From the NCBI GenBank assembly GCA_012271125.1, contig JAAXHB010000190.1:1-5755 (forward strand): a stretch of 5,755 bases of DNA, read 5' to 3'. Position 1 is the first letter of the stretch. Each line of letters opens with the position of its first letter. Below are positions 1 to 4,511 of the stretch, one piece after another. The DNA comes from Actinomycetota bacterium. GTDB lineage: Bacteria > Actinomycetota > Acidimicrobiia > Acidimicrobiales > Aldehydirespiratoraceae. The notes below the pieces were generated by a model. That model saw nothing but the letters and a program-made list of their open reading frames with translations. It was not told the DNA's origin and made no database searches. Position numbers and translations under genes: made by a program.

Positions 1-377
1 TCAATTTCTTGCGCGAAGTCCGCAAGCATGCCGGGCTAATGGTTCCTGGCCCAGTCCAAGCAGCCGCCATTGCCGCATGGGAAGACCAAACCCATGTCGA
101 CGAACAACGCAACCGCTACTGGCAACGCCTCAACCTCCTCGTCGAAATCGCCGCCGCCACCGGCTCAACCGCCCAACTACCCGAAGGTGGCTTTTACCTC
201 TGGGCACCCGCCCCTGACGGCAACGGTTGGAGCTACGCCACCCACCTTGCCGAAACCACCGGCCTACTAGTCAGTCCTGGCGAGCTCTACAACGCTCCCG
301 AATATGTTCGAATCGCAGCTGTTCAACCCGAAGACCGCCTCCAACTCGCCCTCACCCGCTCCCGCTGCTCTGATTAG
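1..377 (+). CDS. dapC: N-succinyldiaminopimelate aminotransferase DapC, C-terminal part (5' end outside window)
   Basis: PLP-dependent class I/II aminotransferase that converts N-succinyl-2-amino-6-ketopimelate to N-succinyl-LL-diaminopimelate with glutamate as amino donor, in the cytoplasm. The frame is open from base 3 and ends at a TAG at 375-377. About 125 residues of the small domain are visible. They begin with NFLREVRKHAGLMVPGPVQ, a stretch typical of actinobacterial DapC, and continue through EGGFYLWAP and GLLVSPGELYN to YVRIAAV. The Arg of YVRIA occupies the place of the conserved carboxylate-binding Arg of this fold. The PLP-binding lysine lies upstream of the window, so catalytic competence cannot be checked. 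The next gene, dapD, starts 10 bp after the stop, and dapE follows, which supports DapC over another aminotransferase. No start codon is called; the TTG at 9 is internal. Confidence 0.9.
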   Translation, partial: NFLREVRKHAGLMVPGPVQAAAIAAWEDQTHVDEQRNRYWQRLNLLVEIAAATGSTAQLPEGGFYLWAPAPDGNGWSYATHLAETTGLLVSPGELYNAPEYVRIAAVQPEDRLQLALTRSRCSD

Positions 378-387
378 CCTCACACCT

Positions 388-1218
388 ATGAGCACATCGG
401 ATATTCAGGCTCAAATCACCGAACTTTGGGAAGCTCGAGCCAACCTCGACACGGCTGATACCGATACCAAAGCAACCGTTCATGCTGCAATAGATGCCCT
501 AGATGCCGGCCAAGCCCGTGTAGCCGAAGTCCAATCCGATGGCACTGTTCAAGTAAACGAATGGTGTAAGCAAGCAATCTTGCTGCTCTTCATGATTTCA
601 AACATGGCAACAACCGAAGTCGGCCCCTTTGAGTACCACGACAAAATACCTCTCAAGACCGACTACGCCGACAGGGGAGTGCGGGTAGTGCCCGGCGCCC
701 TGGCTCGCTGGGGCAGCTATCAGGCACCCGGCGTGATCATGTTGCCGAGCTTCATCAACATCGGCGCATACGTGGGAGCCAACACCATGGTCGACACCTG
801 GGCAACCGTCGGCTCCTGTGCCCAAATCGGTGCCAACGTCCATCTTTCCGGCGGTGTCGGCATCGGTGGAGTGCTCGAACCCCCCCAAGCTGCCCCCGTA
901 ATTGTTGAGGATGACTGCCTCATCGGTTCACGCTGCATCGTCGCAGAAGGTGCCCGTGTCGGCAAAGGCACCGTGCTCGGCGCAGGCGCAATCCTGACTC
1001 GCTCGATTCCAGTTATTGACGTCTCCACAGGCGAAGAAATCGGCAGGGGAGAGGTACCACCATGGTCTGTAGCTGTTGCCGGCACTCGTCCACGCAAATT
1101 CGACGGCGGCGAGTTCGGCCTACCCGCTGTGCTGGTGATTAAACGTCTCGAGGAAGGCGCTCAACACGACAAGGCTGCGCTAAACCAAATCCTGCGCGAC
1201 CACGGTGCCGCCACCTAA
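388..1218 (+). CDS. dapD: 2,3,4,5-tetrahydropyridine-2,6-dicarboxylate N-succinyltransferase DapD (E. coli-type)
   Basis: Transfers succinyl from succinyl-CoA to tetrahydrodipicolinate, the first committed step of the succinylase route to diaminopimelate. With the ATG at 388 the protein has 276 residues, close to the 274 of E. coli DapD. Residues 1-90 form the helical N-terminal part. From about residue 98 a left-handed beta-helix of hexapeptide repeats runs through MLPSFINIGAYV, MVDTWATVGSCAQIG (134-148) and HLSGGVGIGGVLEP. The Asp of MVDTW (residue 136) matches the catalytic Asp described for this family. The frame extends upstream to an ATG at 304, but that would overlap dapC by 74 bp and add a Ser/Pro/Ala-rich tail absent from the family, so I chose 388. 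There is no good Shine-Dalgarno sequence before 388; termination of dapC 10 bp upstream may supply ribosomes. The sequence resembles the proteobacterial form rather than the mycobacterial DapD. Confidence 0.94.
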   Translation: MSTSDIQAQITELWEARANLDTADTDTKATVHAAIDALDAGQARVAEVQSDGTVQVNEWCKQAILLLFMISNMATTEVGPFEYHDKIPLKTDYADRGVRVVPGALARWGSYQAPGVIMLPSFINIGAYVGANTMVDTWATVGSCAQIGANVHLSGGVGIGGVLEPPQAAPVIVEDDCLIGSRCIVAEGARVGKGTVLGAGAILTRSIPVIDVSTGEEIGRGEVPPWSVAVAGTRPRKFDGGEFGLPAVLVIKRLEEGAQHDKAALNQILRDHGAAT

Positions 1219-1290
1219 CCCACGTCTTCCCCCAGCTCCGACCAGCTAATCCCGATCACCCAGCTCAACCAATCATCTGCCTCACCACCA

Positions 1291-2442
1291 ATGGATATTC
1301 CACCACCAACGCTCCCACCTCCAGGTGACGTCTTCGCCCTAGCAGCGCAGCTCGTTGACATTCCTTCCGAAAGTTTCAACGAAGCTCAAATCGCCGACAC
1401 AATCGAGGCAGAACTAAACCAGTTTCCCCTTGAAATCGAACGCGTTGGTGCCAATGTCATTGCACGCACCAACCTCGGCAAAAACCAGCGTGTCTTATTT
1501 GCCGGTCACACAGACACCGTCCCCGCTCAGGACAACGCCCTGGCTCGTATCACCGACCAAGGAACACCCAATGAAACCCTCTGGGGACTCGGTTCAGTCG
1601 ATATGAAGTCAGGACTAGCCGTCCTAATCGAACTAGCCCGCACACTTGACACCCCACCTGTAGACGCCACCTTCATCTTCTACGCCCGCGAAGAAGTAGC
1701 CAACGAACACAACGGCTTGCTCGAAATCGAAACCACCCGCCCTGATCTTCTCCAAGCTGATGTAGCCATACTCGCTGAACCCACCGACGCTGTCATCGAA
1801 GCCGGATGCCAAGGCACCATGCACCTCCGAGTCGAGCTCAGCGGTAAGCGAGCTCACAGCGCCCGCGCCTGGATGGGCGATAACGCCGTCGCGCGCCTCG
1901 CCACCCTGCTCACAGCACTCGACACCTATGAAGGCCGTCGCCCAGTCGTTGACGGTTGCGAATACCGCGAAGCCCTAGTTGTTACCGAAATCCAAGGCGG
2001 AGTGACACGAAACGTCATCCCCGACAGAGCCGTCGCCAACCTAAACCACCGTTTCGCTCCAGACCGCACCCCCGAAGAAGCCGAAGCCCACGTTCGAGAA
2101 ACCCTCGCTGCCACCGGCTTACTTCGCGACGATAACCAAAACGAAGTCGACCAAATCGAAGTTGACAAAATCGAAGTTGTCGACGTTGCCCCAGCCGCGC
2201 GAAGCGGTCTCGACCACTGGTTCATGGAAGAACTGGTCAAACGCAGCACCCAACCAGTTCGAGCCAAGCTCGGCTGGACAGACGTTGCCTTCTTCGCCGC
2301 TAGGGGAGTGCCAGCCTCTAACTTCGGCCCAGGCGACCCGCTACTAGCCCACAGCCCTGACGAACACGTCTCCCGCGACCAAATCCAATCCGTCTACGAC
2401 ACCCTGTTCGCCACCCTGCACACCGAGCTACACACGAGCTAA
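1291..2442 (+). CDS. dapE: succinyl-diaminopimelate desuccinylase DapE
   Basis: M20-family di-zinc hydrolase that removes succinate from N-succinyl-LL-diaminopimelate to give LL-DAP; 383 residues, the usual length. The catalytic domain carries AGHTDTVP (His73 zinc ligand, Asp75), GSVDMKSG (Asp104 bridging the two zincs), AREEVANE (Glu134 general base, Glu135 zinc ligand), LAEPTD (Glu163 zinc ligand) and LLAHSPDEHV (His354 zinc ligand). All expected metal ligands are present. The dimerisation domain starts around GKRAHSARAW (185-194). The start ATG follows 72 bp of spacer after dapD and has no Shine-Dalgarno match. I keep it because similarity to the family begins soon after (residues 15-25). 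The spacer shows no hairpin, so co-transcription with dapD is likely. Residues 285-297 contain a duplicated pentapeptide, reported separately. The gene converges with lexA. Confidence 0.95.
   Translation: MDIPPPTLPPPGDVFALAAQLVDIPSESFNEAQIADTIEAELNQFPLEIERVGANVIARTNLGKNQRVLFAGHTDTVPAQDNALARITDQGTPNETLWGLGSVDMKSGLAVLIELARTLDTPPVDATFIFYAREEVANEHNGLLEIETTRPDLLQADVAILAEPTDAVIEAGCQGTMHLRVELSGKRAHSARAWMGDNAVARLATLLTALDTYEGRRPVVDGCEYREALVVTEIQGGVTRNVIPDRAVANLNHRFAPDRTPEEAEAHVRETLAATGLLRDDNQNEVDQIEVDKIEVVDVAPAARSGLDHWFMEELVKRSTQPVRAKLGWTDVAFFAARGVPASNFGPGDPLLAHSPDEHVSRDQIQSVYDTLFATLHTELHTS
2143..2181 (+). repeat. 15-bp in-frame tandem duplication inside dapE
   Basis: GAAGTCGACCAAATC (2143-2157) is followed directly by GAAGTTGACAAAATC (2158-2172), 13 of 15 bases alike, then a partial third unit starting GAAGTTGTC. 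The unit encodes EVD(Q/K)I, giving EVDQIEVDKIEVV at residues 285-297. It sits between the dimerisation domain and the returning catalytic domain, ahead of the conserved PAARSGLD stretch, in a loop that looks tolerant of insertion. The period is a multiple of three, so the frame is kept. Confidence 0.8.
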
Positions 2443-2478
2443 CTCCGTCAGCACCACCAACTAACTACAGCTCCACCA

Positions 2479-3105
2479 CTAAAACTTCCGCATCAACGTC
2501 ACCACCTTCCCATAAACCCGCACATCAGCCGGGTCAAACACCATCGGCTCATAAGACGCATTAGCAGGCTCAAGCACAACCTGCGCATTGCGATGCCAAA
2601 GCGTTTTCACCGTCGCTTCATCGTCAGGAATCCCCGCTACAACAATCTCGCCATCTTGTGCCGTGTCTTGTTGACGACACACCACATAGTCGTCATGGAA
2701 AATCCCCGCGTCGATCATTGACTCGCCACGCACCCGCACCATAAATAGCTCACCTGAGCCGGTCATGTCCGCGGGTATTGGCACCAACTCTTCAACGTTT
2801 TCAGCTGCGATCACCCCAGCTCCCGCAGCCACATCACCCACTAGGGGCACATGCTTCACCGGTCGCCGCTCAAGCGCCGCGCCGGTGTGCTGGTCATAGC
2901 AAATCTGAATTGCGCGAGGCCGAGTCGGGTCAAGGCGTAAATACCCAGCCTCATGTAGCAAATCCAAATGTGTCTTGATCGAAGCCGGCGACTTCAACCC
3001 CACCGCAGCTGCAATTTCACGCATCGACGGCGGATAGCCGTGCTTGTTTTGATGCGCCACGATCATGTCAAGAATCTGCCGCCTACGCGGCGATAACGGT
3101 TTCAT
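2479..3105 (-). CDS. lexA: SOS repressor LexA
   Basis: Transcriptional repressor of the SOS regulon that cleaves itself when stimulated by RecA-ssDNA filaments. From ATG 3105 it has 208 residues. The N-terminal winged-helix DNA-binding domain runs from about residue 4 to 68, with MREIAAAVGLKSPASIKTHL (28-47) as the helix-turn-helix. The cleavage region is PLVGDVAAGAG, with the scissile bond expected between Ala94 and Gly95. The catalytic pair is Ser129 (RGESMIDAG) and Lys167 (EATVKTLW). All required residues are present, so the protein should be active. The frame can be extended to a GTG at 3114, but that codon overlaps the Shine-Dalgarno sequence GGGAGGT (3119-3113), which is 7 nt from the ATG at 3105; I prefer the ATG. 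The stop of the upstream 89-codon frame overlaps this start as TAATG. Autoregulation through the two LexA boxes near 3479-3520 is likely. Confidence 0.97.
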   Translation of the reverse strand: MKPLSPRRRQILDMIVAHQNKHGYPPSMREIAAAVGLKSPASIKTHLDLLHEAGYLRLDPTRPRAIQICYDQHTGAALERRPVKHVPLVGDVAAGAGVIAAENVEELVPIPADMTGSGELFMVRVRGESMIDAGIFHDDYVVCRQQDTAQDGEIVVAGIPDDEATVKTLWHRNAQVVLEPANASYEPMVFDPADVRVYGKVVTLMRKF

Positions 3106-3374
3106 TACTGACACCTCCCAGGCTCAGTTTCGAGCCGCGCCCAATAACCCCTCGTTGCGCGGTAACCAGTCGTTACCCGACAACGCGGGATATATACCGG
3201 TGCACCACAGTCCTCAACCGTGCCACGCGCGCCCTCGTCGACCACAGCAACGTTGACATCTGCAGGGTTGACCTCTGCAACGTCAGCCTGTGGATAAACC
3301 AGTTCGTAATTTGTTGAATCTTGTGAGGATCGACTCCCTCGCCAGACCCTCTCTAGAAGTGCTTGTGGACTCAT
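3105..3374 (-). CDS. possible small SOS-controlled protein coupled to lexA (89 residues, unrecognised)
   Basis: I do not recognise this product. For a real gene: the minus-strand ATG at 3374 has GTGAGG (3387-3382) 7 nt upstream; the frame lies directly behind a promoter bracketed by two LexA boxes; and its TAA shares a base with the lexA ATG (TAATG), the usual form of translational coupling. The predicted protein has no membrane segment or signal peptide, no lysine, three cysteines (56, 65, 88), a short pentapeptide repeat VAEVN-PADVN (32-41) and an Arg/Tyr/Trp-rich C-terminus. Against: third-position GC is about 48% by my count (43 of 89 codons) versus 64% in the first 50 lexA codons; it uses codons such as CTA, CGA and TCA; and a frame this long can arise by chance. 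The alternative is a long untranslated lexA leader. SOS division inhibitors next to lexA (YneA, DivS, Rv2719c) occupy a similar place, but those carry a membrane segment and, in some, LysM, so only position is shared. Confidence 0.4.
   Translation of the reverse strand: MSPQALLERVWRGSRSSQDSTNYELVYPQADVAEVNPADVNVAVVDEGARGTVEDCGAPVYIPRCRVTTGYRATRGYWARLETEPGRCQ
3113..3119 (-). promoter_or_regulatory. lexA ribosome binding site
   Basis: GGGAGGT on the minus strand lies 7 nt before ATG 3105. It decides the lexA start, because the alternative GTG at 3114 would sit inside this element and have no site of its own. Confidence 0.85.
3252..3281. repeat. 15-bp tandem duplication in the lexA leader
   Basis: GTTGACATCTGCAGG (3252-3266) and GTTGACCTCTGCAAC (3267-3281) are adjacent and agree at 12 of 15 bases. 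In the minus-strand 89-codon frame they encode VAEVN and PADVN, so the duplication keeps the frame. It has the same 15-bp period and contains the same GTTGAC core as the dapE duplication. Confidence 0.65.
3289..3297 (-). promoter_or_regulatory. DnaA-box-like site (exact TTATCCACA)
   Basis: The minus strand reads TTATCCACA, the strongest form of the DnaA consensus TTATNCACA. It lies inside the 89-codon frame. An isolated match could be chance; it is listed because a second exact match and a near-match lie within 170 bp in the same orientation. Confidence 0.45.
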
Positions 3375-3381
3375 TGGACAA

Positions 3382-3387
3382 CCTCAC
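3382..3387 (-). promoter_or_regulatory. ribosome binding site of the 89-codon frame
   Basis: GTGAGG on the minus strand ends 7 nt before the ATG at 3374. The spacing is close to ideal and is one of the main arguments that the frame is translated. Confidence 0.5.
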
Positions 3388-3393
3388 TACTTA

Positions 3394-3412
3394 CACCCAG
3401 CTGGGCTGGGTG
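3394..3412. repeat. strong stem-loop in the lexA leader
   Basis: CACCCAGC (3394-3401), loop TGG, GCTGGGTG (3405-3412): a perfect 8-bp GC-rich stem with a 3-nt loop. In the minus-strand transcript it would form about 20 nt before the ATG at 3374, just ahead of GTGAGG. There is no T-tract after it on either strand, so it is not a standard intrinsic terminator. It could affect translation of the leader frame or mRNA stability. Confidence 0.6.
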
Positions 3413-3415
3413 ACT

Positions 3416-3465
3416 TGTGAATAACTCGAGCTTGCTGTTAACAAGCTGTGAATACCTGTGAACAT
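3416..3465 (-). promoter_or_regulatory. cluster of DnaA-box-like sites in the lexA leader
   Basis: Minus-strand TTATTCACA at 3424-3416 is exact to TTATNCACA. GTATTCACA at 3455-3447 differs at one base, and ATGTTCACA at 3465-3457 is a weaker relative. The three point the same way, with starts 31 and 10 bp apart, close to three turns and one turn of the helix, so bound proteins would share one face. They lie between the LexA-controlled promoter and the first possible start codon. Confidence 0.4.
3429..3447. repeat. inverted repeat AGCTTG-N7-CAAGCT
   Basis: Perfect 6-bp arms at 3429-3434 and 3442-3447, with the self-complementary TGTTAACA at 3436-3443 between and into them. It lies between the DnaA-box-like sites and could be an operator or an RNA hairpin in the lexA leader. 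No T-tract follows. Confidence 0.4.
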
Positions 3466-3478
3466 CCAACTACTTGAA

Positions 3479-3492
3479 CGAACACATGTTCA
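3479..3492. promoter_or_regulatory. LexA box 1
   Basis: CGAACACATGTTCA fits the Gram-positive/actinobacterial SOS operator CGAAC-RNRY-GTTYG at every position but the last. The core GAAC-ACAT-GTTC has perfect half-sites. It covers the expected transcription start and touches the -10 hexamer of the minus-strand promoter, so bound LexA should block initiation. Confidence 0.9.
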
Positions 3493-3520
3493 CTATAGCA
3501 TTAACACGAACACTTGTTCA
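3492..3520 (-). promoter_or_regulatory. LexA-controlled promoter reading toward lexA
   Basis: On the minus strand TGAACA (3520-3515, 4 of 6 to TTGACA) is followed after exactly 17 nt by TATAGT (3497-3492, 5 of 6 to TATAAT). The -10 is preceded by TGC, an extended -10. Initiation would fall near 3485, inside LexA box 1, while the -35 lies in LexA box 2. This gives a leader of about 110 nt to the ATG at 3374 and about 380 nt to lexA. Confidence 0.65.
3507..3520. promoter_or_regulatory. LexA box 2
   Basis: CGAACACTTGTTCA has intact GAAC and GTTC half-sites around a less symmetrical centre (ACTT) than box 1. It lies 28 bp from box 1 and overlaps the proposed -35 hexamer of the minus-strand promoter, as well as one arm of a stem-loop at 3517-3532. 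Confidence 0.85.
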
Positions 3521-3532
3521 GCTTTTGCTGAA
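3517..3532 (-). terminator. weak terminator-like hairpin after the reductase gene
   Basis: TTCAGC-TTTT-GCTGAA on the + strand gives a perfect 6-bp stem and 4-nt loop. It starts 14 bp after the stop of the minus-strand reductase gene. No U-run follows in the transcript, so termination would be poor. It overlaps LexA box 2 by 4 bp, which puts the end of one transcript against the promoter of the next. Confidence 0.3.
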
Positions 3533-3545
3533 GTTATTGCCAGAG

Positions 3546-4310
3546 CTATTTATTGAGGTACCTCATGATCAAAGTTCCATCACCCACAAGAACACTTGCC
3601 AATTCCATCTCATTAACCGCACCCGCCGCACCTTGCATAATCCGCTTCGCATCACCACCGGCAATGACCGGAGCAATCGACAAGCACAGCTCATCAATCA
3701 ACCCAGCCGCGGCGAACTGCGCATTCAATGACGGTCCGCCTTCGCACAACACCACCTGCGCCCCCCGCCGCCACAATTCACCAAGCATCAAATCTGGCGT
3801 CGGCTTCGCAACATCCAACTGCACCACCTCAGCCACATCTTCAAGCGCGCTCACCTTGCCCGCGTCAGCATCGCCACCGGTGATGATCAACACCGGCGCT
3901 TCATCATCTCGCCGGTCAGCAAACATCGGCAACTCCAAGTCAAAGTCCAAACTCCCCGACACCACCGCCAGCCGAGGCCGTTCACTACGCCTAGCCGCCA
4001 CCCGAACATCCCGAGCCCGAGCTGATGGTCGAGGCAACCCATATCGCTCAACCCGAGCCGTCTGCGCAGCCCCCAATATCCAATCCGGGCACGCCCGCAC
4101 CGCCCCAAACACCTCCCCGTCGGCAGCCGTCGCCAACCCCTCACTAACCCCGCCCACCTCAACTGCACCATCAGCGGAGCTAATCATGTTGACCATCAAC
4201 CAAGGCCGATCCGCATGCGCACGCCGAGGCTGCGCCGGATACATCTCCATCGGATCAACCTCGGTCACCGGCTCAGGAAACAACCTCAACACGGCGTCAA
4301 ACTTACCCAC
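3546..4310 (-). CDS. RibD C-terminal-type (pyrimidine reductase family) protein
   Basis: Stand-alone reductase of the RibD_C/dihydrofolate-reductase-like fold, 254 residues, cytoplasmic. Visible motifs are MISSADGAV (42-50, the substrate-side S-x-DG motif), the nucleotide-binding CEGGPSLNAQF (189-199) and LIDELCL followed by APVIAGG (204-219), in the order expected for the family. RibD_C proteins reduce the ribosyl group of the pyrimidine intermediate of riboflavin synthesis with NADPH. No deaminase domain or other rib gene is present here, so the true substrate is open. The frame extends to a TTG at 4412, but the extra 34 residues are Trp-rich and unlike the family, with no ribosome binding site. 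I chose GTG 4310, preceded by the purine run GGGAAAGGGGG (4324-4314), because family similarity (LRLFPEP) begins about 8 residues later. It is divergent from nrdJ, with the lexA promoter just beyond its stop. Confidence 0.85.
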   Translation of the reverse strand: MGKFDAVLRLFPEPVTEVDPMEMYPAQPRRAHADRPWLMVNMISSADGAVEVGGVSEGLATAADGEVFGAVRACPDWILGAAQTARVERYGLPRPSARARDVRVAARRSERPRLAVVSGSLDFDLELPMFADRRDDEAPVLIITGGDADAGKVSALEDVAEVVQLDVAKPTPDLMLGELWRRGAQVVLCEGGPSLNAQFAAAGLIDELCLSIAPVIAGGDAKRIMQGAAGAVNEMELASVLVGDGTLIMRYLNK

Positions 4311-4360
4311 TAACCCCCTTTCCCAAGCCCAAAGCCCAAATCTCTGGAACACCGCCGCTG

Positions 4361-4390
4361 TTTTCCACAACCACAGCCCACTAATCCACA
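4361..4390 (+). promoter_or_regulatory. two DnaA-box-like sites between the reductase gene and nrdJ
   Basis: TTTTCCACA (4361-4369) and TAATCCACA (4382-4390) each differ by one base from TTATCCACA. They are in the same orientation and 21 bp apart, two helical turns. Both are followed by A/C-rich sequence ending in CCACAG. They are intergenic only if the reductase starts at 4310. Confidence 0.3.
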
Positions 4391-4437
4391 AAACCCCACA
4401 GTCAATAAACAACGAAATGGTCTAAAGTTCACGCCAC

Positions 4438-4455
4438 GAGAACGCCAAAGTTCTC
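4438..4455. promoter_or_regulatory. operator-like palindrome upstream of nrdJ
   Basis: GAGAAC-N6-GTTCTC has perfect 6-bp arms over 18 bp, 56 bp before the nrdJ start. Its right arm lies in the second copy of a direct repeat AAAGTTC (4424-4430 and 4447-4453). The half-sites contain GAAC/GTTC, but the gap is two bases longer than in a LexA box, so it may be a site for another regulator. It does not look like the AT-rich NrdR box. Confidence 0.4.
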
Positions 4456-4497
4456 ACTCGAACCAGCCCAGCGGGTGCACAAATCCACCCACCAAAT

Positions 4498-4503
4498 TAC
4501 ACT
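4498..4503 (+). promoter_or_regulatory. candidate -10 element of nrdJ
   Basis: TACACT (4 of 6 to TATAAT) ends 8 bp before the first ATG at 4512, so transcription would begin at or next to the start codon, giving a leaderless or nearly leaderless message, common in actinobacteria. No convincing -35 is found 17 bp upstream. Confidence 0.25.
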
Positions 4504-4511
4504 AAGGTAAG

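Noticed and set aside
304..387. Upstream ATG at 304 as the dapD start
   Set aside because: It would overlap dapC by 74 bp and add a tail absent from DapD; the ATG at 388 gives the family length.
2443..2478. Bidirectional terminator between dapE and lexA
   Set aside because: The 36-bp gap contains no stem-loop or T-tract.
3105..3114. GTG at 3114 as the lexA start
   Set aside because: It overlaps the GGGAGGT ribosome site, which is correctly spaced for the ATG at 3105.
3268..3296. Plus-strand promoter TTGACC-17 bp-TGGATA
   Set aside because: No plus-strand gene follows before nrdJ, more than 1.2 kb away, and the -10 match is poor; the -10 is the complement of the DnaA-box-like site.
3554..3565. 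Perfect 12-bp palindrome TGAGGTACCTCA
   Set aside because: It lies in the last codons of the reductase gene, has no loop for an RNA hairpin and is not near a promoter; probably chance.
3474..3731. Plus-strand 85-codon frame across the LexA boxes
   Set aside because: It runs through operator and promoter sequence into the antisense of the reductase gene, with no ribosome site or family resemblance.
3553..4425. Long plus-strand open frame of 290 codons
   Set aside because: It mirrors the minus-strand reductase gene, which shows clear family motifs; the plus frame is low-complexity Ser/Thr/Pro/Ala/Asn.
4311..4511. Cobalamin riboswitch or NrdR boxes controlling nrdJ
   Set aside because: I found no B12-box-like core, no room for the conserved multi-stem fold, and no paired AT-rich NrdR palindromes.
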